Assembly: GCA_017615955.1 (NCBI GenBank)
Contig: JAFZZD010000517.1
Span: forward strand, 1-5,416
Reading direction: 5' to 3'
DNA length: 5,416 nucleotides
From: Victivallales bacterium
Lineage (GTDB): Bacteria > Verrucomicrobiota > Lentisphaeria > Oligosphaerales > Oligosphaeraceae
The notes under the pieces were generated by a model, which was not told the origin of the DNA, did no database searches, and saw only the letters and a program-made list of their open reading frames with translations. The position numbers and the translations under genes are program-made. Of the stretch, positions 1-4,735 are shown one piece after another (the stretch's first letter is position 1; each line of letters starts with the position of its first letter).

Positions 1-345
1 ATTGGACAGGGATTCTTCCAGACGCCTGACCATTTCATATAATTCAATATCCAACTTTTCTCTGTCTGGAATATCCACTTTTATACTTGACGTGTCAGCT
101 GCGGCACTCGCATTGACGGCACCGTTTCGCCTGAATACAGAACTGCCTGGCATTATAAGCCAGGCAGCACAAAGCGCAATGACCAGGACAGCAATTCCCC
201 GCCAGGCATATCCAAGCATCCTGGTAACAATGCCCTTCTTCTTGCCGTGGAGACTGTCCATTTCATCAAAAAGCAACTCCAGCATTTCCTGCTTCCGCTT
301 TTCTGAAAGCCTCCCCTGGCTATCTGGAGTTGAATGATGTCTCAT
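1..345 (-). CDS. Single-pass membrane protein, partial; candidate regulator of the adjacent ECF sigma factor
   Basis: The reading frame is open from an ATG at 343-345 to the window edge: 115 codons without a stop, so the C-terminus is missing. The ATG overlaps the TAA of the sigma factor gene by one base (TAATG), which suggests translational coupling. Residues 1-46 are charged and probably helical (SEKRKQEMLELLFDEMDSL, then a basic HGKKKG patch). Residues about 47-65 form one hydrophobic segment (AWRGIAVLVIALCAAWLIM). By the positive-inside rule the N-terminus is cytoplasmic and the rest is outside. The outside part seen so far begins with an Ala/Ser-rich linker and turns into an acidic, probably helical stretch (IELYEMVRRLEESL). 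A short cytoplasmic region, one helix and an external domain directly after an ECF sigma gene is the usual layout of an anti-sigma factor or FecR-like regulator. However, there is no His-x3-Cys-x2-Cys zinc motif and no homology I recognise. The regulator role is inferred from position only. Confidence 0.8.
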   Translation of the reverse strand, partial: MRHHSTPDSQGRLSEKRKQEMLELLFDEMDSLHGKKKGIVTRMLGYAWRGIAVLVIALCAAWLIMPGSSVFRRNGAVNASAAADTSSIKVDIPDREKLDIELYEMVRRLEESLSN

Positions 346-1043
346 TATTCTTGGATTTGTTCTTTGATGAGTTCCCGTGCATGGTAAATGCTCCATGTCA
401 CCGTACCAATTGACTTGGAGTACTTGTTGGCGATCTGCTCCACTGACAGGCAATTGAAGACAAAGTCCTCGAAGATGGCCCTAATGTTGTCAGGCAACTT
501 CTTGATCAGCAGCAGCACGTGCTCAAGCTCCTCGCGAATGATTGCAATTTCCCTTGGGGATTTGCTATGTGAATCATGGACCGTGTCGGCTACTGAATCA
601 TCATCCATGCTCTTCCACGTGGGAAATTTCTGCAGCAATTTCAAAACAGGGCGAATCTTGTCCAGCGCATTGTTTTTAGCCACGGTCTTGAGCCAAGGCA
701 GTATCGTGGTCGTCACCTTCAGATCAGCCGCGTTTCGCTGGAGTTTCCTGAATGCGTCCTGCGTGACCTCCTCCGTGACATTGGTCAGCCCATAAGGATA
801 CAAAATGCGGTAGGCGTGTGCGCTGACCTTGTCAACATAACGGTAATAGATTATCGCCAATGCGGCATGGTCGCCTTGCGCTATTCTGGCGAGAAGCTGG
901 TTTTCCTCCTGCGCAATCGCACTGCTGGAAACAGCCCCGCCCAAATTGCAAGTTTCAAAATCCGTTCCTGTGTTTTCGTTCTGAATGTCGTTGTTTCCTG
1001 TGTAGTTCTTTTTGTTTCCTGCTCCGTTGTTAGATTTCTTCAT
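345..1043 (-). CDS. ECF-type RNA polymerase sigma factor (sigma-70 family)
   Basis: A 232-residue protein that should bind core RNA polymerase and direct it to a particular set of promoters. Residues 1-47 are an Asn/Gly/Ser-rich, low-complexity extension. Region 2 spans about 49-131: QLLARIAQGDHAAL, then EEVTQDAFRKLQR (the core-binding and -10-recognition helix, normally D-x2-Q-x2-F-x-K), then WLKTVAKNNALDKIR. An acidic linker (about 146-160) leads to region 4 at about 167-229: LPDNIRAIFEDFVFNCLSVEQIANKYSKS, then GTVTWSIYHARELIKE, where most ECF factors read GTVKSRLHRAR. The two-domain layout without regions 1.1 and 3 is what defines ECF factors. The ATG is supported by GGGGGAAG seven bases upstream. 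It is cotranscribed with, and overlaps by one base, the membrane protein gene downstream. The ECF subgroup cannot be assigned by eye. The Trp in the recognition helix is unusual. Confidence 0.9.
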   Translation of the reverse strand: MKKSNNGAGNKKNYTGNNDIQNENTGTDFETCNLGGAVSSSAIAQEENQLLARIAQGDHAALAIIYYRYVDKVSAHAYRILYPYGLTNVTEEVTQDAFRKLQRNAADLKVTTTILPWLKTVAKNNALDKIRPVLKLLQKFPTWKSMDDDSVADTVHDSHSKSPREIAIIREELEHVLLLIKKLPDNIRAIFEDFVFNCLSVEQIANKYSKSIGTVTWSIYHARELIKEQIQE

Positions 1044-1050
1044 TGATAGA

Positions 1051-1058
1051 CTTCCCCC
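1051..1058 (-). promoter_or_regulatory. Ribosome binding site of the sigma factor gene
   Basis: On the minus strand GGGGGAAG lies seven bases before the ATG at 1041-1043. It supports that start and a full-length 232-residue product including the Asn-rich N-terminal extension. Confidence 0.6.
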
Positions 1059-1068
1059 AGACTTTGGC

Positions 1069-1084
1069 GAGGCATTAACGCCTC
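1069..1084 (-). other. Small hairpin in the sigma factor leader
   Basis: GAGGC and GCCTC (five paired bases) enclose a six-base loop, about ten bases upstream of the ribosome site. It would lie in the 5' untranslated RNA of either candidate promoter. Five pairs are weak evidence; it could be chance. Confidence 0.3.
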
Positions 1085-1086
1085 AT

Positions 1087-1141
1087 GGTGCTATGTTTTT
1101 ATACTCCTCCTTATCGGCCTCAATCAATGGTATCTAGCACC
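1087..1141. repeat. Inverted repeat bracketing the sigma gene promoter candidate
   Basis: GGTGCTA at 1087-1093 is repeated as its exact reverse complement TAGCACC at 1135-1141. The pair encloses the -35/-10 candidate at 1098-1127 almost symmetrically. It could be a pair of operator half-sites. If transcription starts further upstream, it could instead be a closing stem in the leader RNA. The pairing does not extend beyond seven bases on either side. Confidence 0.35.
1098..1127 (-). promoter_or_regulatory. Candidate sigma-70-type promoter for the sigma factor operon
   Basis: On the minus strand TTGATT (plus 1122-1127) and TATAAA (plus 1098-1103) are 18 bases apart: four of six and five of six matches to the housekeeping consensus. 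Transcription would start near 1091 and give a leader of roughly 48 bases. The same stretch contains AAGGAGGAG (plus 1104-1112) with no start codon at a usable distance, so it reads better as promoter spacer than as a ribosome site. A housekeeping-type promoter does not exclude autoregulation by the ECF factor at another site. Confidence 0.4.
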
Positions 1142-1160
1142 TACATAAATACGCATCGCA

Positions 1161-1182
1161 ATTATAGCCGCATTTAATTATA
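1161..1182 (-). promoter_or_regulatory. Alternative upstream -10 boxes in an AT-rich tract
   Basis: On the minus strand two exact TATAAT hexamers occur (plus 1161-1166 and 1177-1182), within an AT-rich tract running to about 1243 that contains several A/T runs. Neither has a convincing -35 box at 16-18 bases, so they may be an UP-like AT tract or a second, weaker promoter for the sigma factor gene. Confidence 0.25.
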
Positions 1183-1261
1183 ACGATAATATTTGAAAAA
1201 TATTTGACGCATTTTGCTTTTTTTAAAATTTTGTTGTTTTTTTCAGTGGCCAGAGAGAAGA

Positions 1262-1290
1262 CAGGGACCACAGGATGCCTGTGGTCCCTG
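1262..1290 (-). terminator. Hairpin terminator after ilvE
   Basis: A perfect 13-bp stem, CAGGGACCACAGG and its reverse complement, closes a three-base loop, 37 bases past the ilvE stop. On the minus strand it is followed by TCTTCTCTCT, a pyrimidine run rather than a pure U-tract, so termination may be incomplete or need factors. It separates ilvE from the sigma factor operon. No gene on the plus strand approaches it. Confidence 0.65.
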
Positions 1291-1327
1291 AAAGTCCGTT
1301 ACACGGCCTTAATTGTTTAACAACTCC

Positions 1328-2338
1328 TTAGATTTCAACCATCCAGCCGAATGGATCCTCTTCCTTGCCCCACTGCAATGCTGTGTAGTGGTCATAGAGG
1401 TTCTGGAGAACGGGACCTGCGCCTTCGCGAGGGCCAACCTTGATGTCCTGGTCGCCGCGCACGATTTCGTTCACGGGGGTAATCACAACCGCGGTGCCGC
1501 AGCTGCCGATTTCCTGGAAACTGGGCAGTTCGGTGAATTCGATTGGACGCACTTCAACGGTCATGCCAAGATGCTTGGCAAGCTGCTGCAAGCTCTTGTT
1601 GGTGACGCTGGGCAGCACCGAATGTGACAGTGGTGTCACGTATGCGCCCTTGCCGTCAATTGCGATGAAGTTGGATGTGCCGAATTCATCGATGTACTTG
1701 TGCTGTACTGGATCCAGGTACAAGTCGATCGGGAAGCCCTTGTCATGGGCGATCTTGTGCGGCAGAAGAGCCGCGCCGTAGTTGCCGCCCATCTTCACCG
1801 TGCCTGTGCCATTGGGTGCCGCGCGGTCGAAATCCTCGATTACCAACGCCCTGACTGGCTGAAGACCGCCTTTATAATATGCGCCGACTGGCATGACCAT
1901 GATGATGAACGTGTACTCATCGGCTGCATTGACGCCGATCTGGGGGCCTGTTCCAATCAGCAATGGACGGACATACATGGTGGCGCCAGTGCCGTATGGG
2001 GGCACGAATTCCTCGTTCGCCTTCACAACGCGCCTCAATGCGTCCATGAACATTTCCTCCGGCACTTCGGCCATGCAGGAACGGGCTGCGCTCCTGTTGA
2101 GACGGCGGGCATTTTCCAACGGGCGGAACGAGCGTATCTTGTTGTCCGCAGTGCGATATACCTTCAGTCCCTCGAATGCGTCCTGGCCGTAGTGCAGGCA
2201 GGTCGCGCCGATGTGCACATTCAGGTATGGTTCCTTCACCAGAAGACCATTGTCCCATTTTCCATTTTTCCAGACATAGCGGATGTGGCAGTTCACGTCC
2301 CTGTACGCGAAATTCAGTGATGCCCAATCGTAACTCAT
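1328..2338 (-). CDS. ilvE: Branched-chain amino acid aminotransferase (PLP fold type IV)
   Basis: A cytoplasmic enzyme that transfers an amino group between glutamate and the keto acids of leucine, isoleucine and valine: the last step of their synthesis, or the first of their breakdown. The ATG at 2336-2338 gives 336 residues, typical of the larger group II IlvE/BCAT proteins. Landmarks are HYGQDAFEGLK near 49-59, SFRPLENARRLNRSA at about 70-84, the PLP-binding lysine K182 in GTVKMGGNYG, the cofactor-binding glutamate E218 in YIDEFGTSN, and GSCGTAVVITPV near 278-289. An in-frame ATG at 2393-2395 would add 19 residues. I prefer the inner start because AAGGAAGG lies seven bases before it and the protein then begins where the family usually does. 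The gene stands alone, with a hairpin terminator behind it and repeat-rich DNA in front. Specificity within the aminotransferase family is inferred from these motifs. Confidence 0.95.
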   Translation of the reverse strand: MSYDWASLNFAYRDVNCHIRYVWKNGKWDNGLLVKEPYLNVHIGATCLHYGQDAFEGLKVYRTADNKIRSFRPLENARRLNRSAARSCMAEVPEEMFMDALRRVVKANEEFVPPYGTGATMYVRPLLIGTGPQIGVNAADEYTFIIMVMPVGAYYKGGLQPVRALVIEDFDRAAPNGTGTVKMGGNYGAALLPHKIAHDKGFPIDLYLDPVQHKYIDEFGTSNFIAIDGKGAYVTPLSHSVLPSVTNKSLQQLAKHLGMTVEVRPIEFTELPSFQEIGSCGTAVVITPVNEIVRGDQDIKVGPREGAGPVLQNLYDHYTALQWGKEEDPFGWMVEI

Positions 2339-2345
2339 AGTTCTT

Positions 2346-2353
2346 CCTTCCTT
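2346..2353 (-). promoter_or_regulatory. Ribosome binding site that fixes the ilvE start
   Basis: The minus strand reads AAGGAAGG seven bases before the ATG at 2336-2338. The alternative in-frame ATG at 2393-2395 has no comparable site at the right distance (the bases before it read like AT-rich leader). Confidence 0.7.
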
Positions 2354-2365
2354 TGTTTGCAACCA

Positions 2366-2379
2366 CGGGCGAAAGCCCG
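2366..2379 (-). other. Short hairpin in the ilvE leader
   Basis: CGGGC and GCCCG are separated by four bases (TTTC on the transcribed strand); a flanking G·U would make six pairs. It ends about 12 bases upstream of the ribosome site. There is no leader peptide rich in branched-chain codons and no T-box motif, so attenuation control is not supported. Confidence 0.35.
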
Positions 2380-2405
2380 CTATTTTCCAAATCAAAATTG
2401 CCTGT

Positions 2406-2436
2406 AATATACCAAGACTATGCGAAATTTAAACAA
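2406..2436 (-). promoter_or_regulatory. Weak promoter candidate for ilvE
   Basis: On the minus strand TATATT (plus 2406-2411) matches the -10 consensus in five of six positions. The nearest -35-like hexamer, TTGTTT (plus 2431-2436), is 19 bases away and matches only about half. Its place between the inverted-repeat element and the ilvE leader is sensible, but the match is poor. Confidence 0.3.
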
Positions 2437-2481
2437 CAATCCCCCCAAAAACTCGGGAGAACCTTGTCTATTACATGACAA

Positions 2482-2608
2482 TGGCATCCTTATGAGCGCC
2501 GAAGCGGCGCTCAATCAAGTTGGACGACTTGCAATGCAAAGCCTCAGACACATCCATACGGGTTGGCCAACTTGAGTGAACGCCCCTTCGTCGCCCATAA
2601 GGACGCCA
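2482..2608. repeat. REP/BIME-like inverted-repeat element with 48-base arms
   Basis: The arm at 2482-2529 matches the reverse complement of 2561-2608 at 39 of 48 positions, with no gap and a 31-base spacer. Exactly conserved blocks include TCCTTATG and TCAAGTTGG. Within the left arm lies a perfect 9-bp hairpin, TGAGCGCCG-AAG-CGGCGCTCA (2493-2513). The right arm keeps a degenerate version in which two of the changed pairs are G·U on the minus strand. Two inverted copies of a hairpin-bearing unit is the plan of a BIME (paired REPs) or a tiny non-autonomous mobile element. It contains no reading frame of note, and I see no target-site duplication. On minus-strand RNA the arms would fold into one long stem between larA and ilvE, so it may also stop or protect transcripts. 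Whether it recurs elsewhere in the genome cannot be seen here. Confidence 0.75.
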
Positions 2609-2636
2609 GCGACAAATGCCCCCCATTACAAAAATA

Positions 2637-2735
2637 CTCCGCGCCTCTGCGCCTCTGCGCCTCTGCGCCTCTGCGTTAAAAACTCCGCGCCTCTGCGCCT
2701 CTGCGCCTCTGCGTTGTATTATTTTCTCTGCGCCT
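2637..2735. repeat. 8-base tandem repeat (GCGCAGAG), in two modules plus a remnant
   Basis: On the minus strand the unit GCGCAGAG is repeated head to tail. One module (2683-2713) and a second, one unit longer (2637-2675), both start with a truncated CGCAGAG and both end in the altered unit GCGCGGAG followed by a T-rich stretch (TTTTTAA, TATTTTT). A lone copy, AGGCGCAGAG at 2726-2735, overlaps the larA stop codon (2734-2736). The repeat is not self-complementary and has no spacer-repeat alternation, so it is neither a terminator nor a CRISPR. It looks like a simple-sequence dispersed repeat whose unit number can change by slippage. Confidence 0.85.
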
Positions 2736-4023
2736 ATTTTTCGAAGTTGGAGCGCAGCGCCCAGAGGCCCAGTGCAGGATTGCTGATGTAGAAGATCTCC
2801 TCGCCGTCTGGCAGTGTATTGAAGCCGTCCTTCAATTTTTCCGGATTGTAGCGGGCGGTCATCTCCTCCAGATTGCCGTATGCGAAGCCCACGGATTCGA
2901 TTTCCTCCTTTGTAACGCCGGGGCCGGGGCAGTATGTGATTTTGAAGCGCCCTTCGCTGGAGCCATGGATCAGATGCGCTGCGGCGCCCAGGTTCTGGCG
3001 CAGGTCCTCGTTCTCCGCCACTGCCTTCAGCGTGGCAGGAGTGCCCTTGTAGCCATATTTTCTGATGAGCTTGTCATTGGTGGGATCCTCGCCGAACTGC
3101 TTGAGGGCCGGGGCCAGGATGATAAGGTCGCCGTCATCAGCAATCATCATTCTTGTGCGATAGACCGCCTTGTTTCCCAGCCATGTGCTCTTGAATTCCT
3201 CCGGATCAAGATACACCACCACTTTCTTCACAGGGGCGTCCATCATGTCCAGGTTCACCTGCTGCGTCAGCTTCACAGCCTCGGCAAACGTGTCGTCATT
3301 GTCGCCAAAGTAAAGTCCCCTCATCTCCATCTTGCCAGTGCTGTGGTTCTTCGCCATGACAGTCATGATGAAAACCAGCGGCAACTCCGACAAGTATGTG
3401 TGCACGCCGTAGTTGAACAGCTTGCGCACCGCCGTCTCATTGCGGCCCATGAGGTTCTCCAGACCAGCTGTGGCGCCAAGGAAATGGGACTTGTTGATCA
3501 TGTCCGAACCGCCGACGCCCACCATTATGTTCTTGGTGTAGTTCGCCATGCCCACCACTTCATGAGGCACCACCTGCCCCACGGAGATGATCAGGTCATA
3601 GCCATTGAAAAGACACTTGTTGCACTGCACCTTCACCGAATAGTCCAGTTTTCCCTCGGACCATTCCTTGATCAGTTCGCCAGGCACTTCGCCCAGAGAG
3701 ACCACGTCGTTTCTCCAGTCGTGCACGATGAACCTGTCCAGTGGAATCTTGTCACCGAACATGGTGCGTATTTCCTTTTCAGTCATTGGGAAATGCGTGC
3801 CAAGCGCGGGAATAATGTCGATATGCGCGGTGGGAGACAGCATGTCGTACAGCATTGCGGTGATGGGTCCAGCATTGGAATTGAAGCGTGTGAAGTCAGG
3901 GGGTATAATCAGCACCTTCTTCAATGGCTTGTTGATTTTAGCCAGTCCCGCCTTAAGGACCGCCATCTTGTCCTCATCCGTAAGCGCCAGGTTGATTCCC
4001 GCCTTTGAAGCAAAAGTCGTCAT
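2734..4023 (-). CDS. LarA-type protein, nickel-pincer hydroxyacid racemase/epimerase superfamily
   Basis: A 429-residue cytoplasmic protein of the lactate racemase (LarA, formerly DUF2088) superfamily, which inverts the hydroxyl-bearing carbon of hydroxyacids or sugar acids using a nickel-pincer nucleotide. The active-site plan is intact. D43 and R46 in DFTR match Lactiplantibacillus LarA D72/R75. H77 in GTHFPMTEKE matches the first catalytic His (H108). H154, K164 and H180 keep exactly the +10 and +16 spacing of H174, K184 (cofactor attachment) and H200 (nickel ligand). A later pair, W281 and K285, may correspond to Y294/K298, with Tyr replaced by Trp. The ATG has GAGGA eight bases upstream and follows the plsY stop by 20 bases, so it is probably the last gene of the operon. 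The substrate is unknown: lactate, malate and sugar-acid (gluconate/mannonate-like) activities all occur in the family. The stop codon overlaps a tandem-repeat unit. Confidence 0.88.
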   Translation of the reverse strand: MTTFASKAGINLALTDEDKMAVLKAGLAKINKPLKKVLIIPPDFTRFNSNAGPITAMLYDMLSPTAHIDIIPALGTHFPMTEKEIRTMFGDKIPLDRFIVHDWRNDVVSLGEVPGELIKEWSEGKLDYSVKVQCNKCLFNGYDLIISVGQVVPHEVVGMANYTKNIMVGVGGSDMINKSHFLGATAGLENLMGRNETAVRKLFNYGVHTYLSELPLVFIMTVMAKNHSTGKMEMRGLYFGDNDDTFAEAVKLTQQVNLDMMDAPVKKVVVYLDPEEFKSTWLGNKAVYRTRMMIADDGDLIILAPALKQFGEDPTNDKLIRKYGYKGTPATLKAVAENEDLRQNLGAAAHLIHGSSEGRFKITYCPGPGVTKEEIESVGFAYGNLEEMTARYNPEKLKDGFNTLPDGEEIFYISNPALGLWALRSNFEK

Positions 4024-4043
4024 TCTCGTCTTCCTCTAAAATG

Positions 4044-4721
4044 CTATTCTTCTTTCTTTTCGTCCTTCTTTTCGTCCTTCTTCTTCAAGAACTTGTTTTC
4101 GGTGCCGTTCCTCAGGCGCATGATGTTGTCCTTGTGCCTGACTATGACCAGCAACGCAATCACAACCAGCAGAATCACACCTTGCCAGGAAATGCTGTGG
4201 TATCCGAAGATCTTCATTACCAGGGCGCACAGCGCAATGCATCCCACCGAAATCATGCTGGCAAGGGACACGATCCTGGAGATTTTGAACACAATCAGCC
4301 AGATGATGCCGCCCACCAGAACCGGAATCCATGCAATGCCTGTCACAACACCAAGGCACGTGGACACGCCCTTGCCGCCTTTGAAACCAAGCCAGACAGG
4401 GAATATATGCCCGCATATTGATGCAAATGCGGCCACCAGCGTGCCATAGCCCGCCCCTATGATCCAGGAACCAGCCATTTGCTTTCCAAACAGCAGCACA
4501 GGAAGGTACCCTTTCAGAAAATCACAGGCAAAGCAGATGAAACTCCAGTCGCGCCCAAGGACGCGCCTGACGTTAGTGGCGCCAATGTTATGGCTGCCAT
4601 GCTTCCTTATGTCTATGCCGTTAAGCTTGCCGATCAGATACCCCGTGGGTATGCTTCCTGCCAGATAGGAGAACAACGCCACAACCAACAACTCAATTAC
4701 AACCTTAACGCCATCTGACAT
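4044..4721 (-). CDS. plsY: Acyl-phosphate:glycerol-3-phosphate 1-O-acyltransferase PlsY
   Basis: An integral membrane enzyme that moves the acyl group from acyl-phosphate (made by PlsX) to glycerol-3-phosphate to form lysophosphatidic acid, the first committed step of phospholipid synthesis. With the ATG at 4719-4721 it has 225 residues, slightly longer than usual because of the tail. Hydrophobic segments fit a multi-pass protein. The motifs are GSIPTG (22-27) followed by KHGSHNIGATNVRR (about 40-53), GHIFPVWLGFKGGKGV (104-119, the acyl-phosphate/phosphate-binding loop) and RHKDNIMRLRNGTE (195-208). Residues about 213-225 are a very charged tail (KKKDEKKDEKKEE), partly encoded by a 12-base tandem duplication. 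A GTG nine bases further upstream is in frame, but AGGAGG would touch it, whereas it sits eight bases before the ATG. The gene lies 12 bases after the NAD kinase gene and 20 before the larA homologue. No plsX is in view. Confidence 0.95.
   Translation of the reverse strand: MSDGVKVVIELLVVALFSYLAGSIPTGYLIGKLNGIDIRKHGSHNIGATNVRRVLGRDWSFICFACDFLKGYLPVLLFGKQMAGSWIIGAGYGTLVAAFASICGHIFPVWLGFKGGKGVSTCLGVVTGIAWIPVLVGGIIWLIVFKISRIVSLASMISVGCIALCALVMKIFGYHSISWQGVILLVVIALLVIVRHKDNIMRLRNGTENKFLKKKDEKKDEKKEE
4059..4082. repeat. 12-base tandem duplication in the plsY tail
   Basis: TTCGTCCTTCTT occurs twice head to tail (4059-4070 and 4071-4082), encoding a doubled Lys-Asp-Glu-Lys type tetrad in the charged C-terminus of PlsY. 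Being a multiple of three, gain or loss of a copy keeps the frame. Confidence 0.8.
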
Positions 4722-4727
4722 AAAGCA

Positions 4728-4735
4728 CACCTCCT
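4728..4735 (-). promoter_or_regulatory. Ribosome binding site that fixes the plsY start
   Basis: The minus strand reads AGGAGGTG, close to a perfect anti-SD match, ending about seven bases before the ATG at 4719-4721. It overlaps the last bases of the NAD kinase gene including its TAG, and it rules out the in-frame GTG at 4728-4730, which is part of this very site. Confidence 0.8.

Noticed and set aside
2..337. Plus-strand frame at the left edge
   Set aside because: The opposite strand carries a better gene: it overlaps the sigma factor stop codon, stays open to the edge and has a clear membrane helix after a basic patch.
1104..1112. AAGGAGGAG on the minus strand as a ribosome site for a small upstream gene
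   Set aside because: No ATG, GTG or TTG falls at a usable distance; the first ATG is about 19 bases on and reads only three codons before a stop.
1700..2320. Plus-strand reading frame opposite ilvE
   Set aside because: It is antisense to the conserved aminotransferase core and has no family features of its own.
2339..2395. N-terminal extension of IlvE starting at 2395
   Set aside because: The ribosome site lies inside this extension, seven bases before the inner ATG, and the extra 19 residues do not resemble the family.
2339..2480. T-box or attenuator controlling ilvE
   Set aside because: No leader peptide with Leu/Ile/Val codon runs, no T-box sequence and no terminator/antiterminator pair could be found; only one short hairpin.
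2493..2513. Stand-alone terminator hairpin
   Set aside because: No T-run follows on either strand, and the hairpin is part of a larger inverted-repeat arm.
2637..2713. CRISPR array
   Set aside because: The repeats are direct 8-base units without spacers.
2576..2791. Plus-strand small frame running through the octamer repeats
   Set aside because: Its protein is mostly a translation of the tandem repeat (CASAPLRLCA-like) and enters the larA 3' end; no ribosome site.
2965..4008. Long plus-strand reading frame opposite the larA homologue
   Set aside because: It is His/Val-rich antisense of a clearly conserved protein, with no recognisable motif or ribosome site.
4722..4730. GTG start for plsY at 4730
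   Set aside because: The GTG is part of the AGGAGGTG ribosome site itself; the ATG at 4721 has correct spacing.
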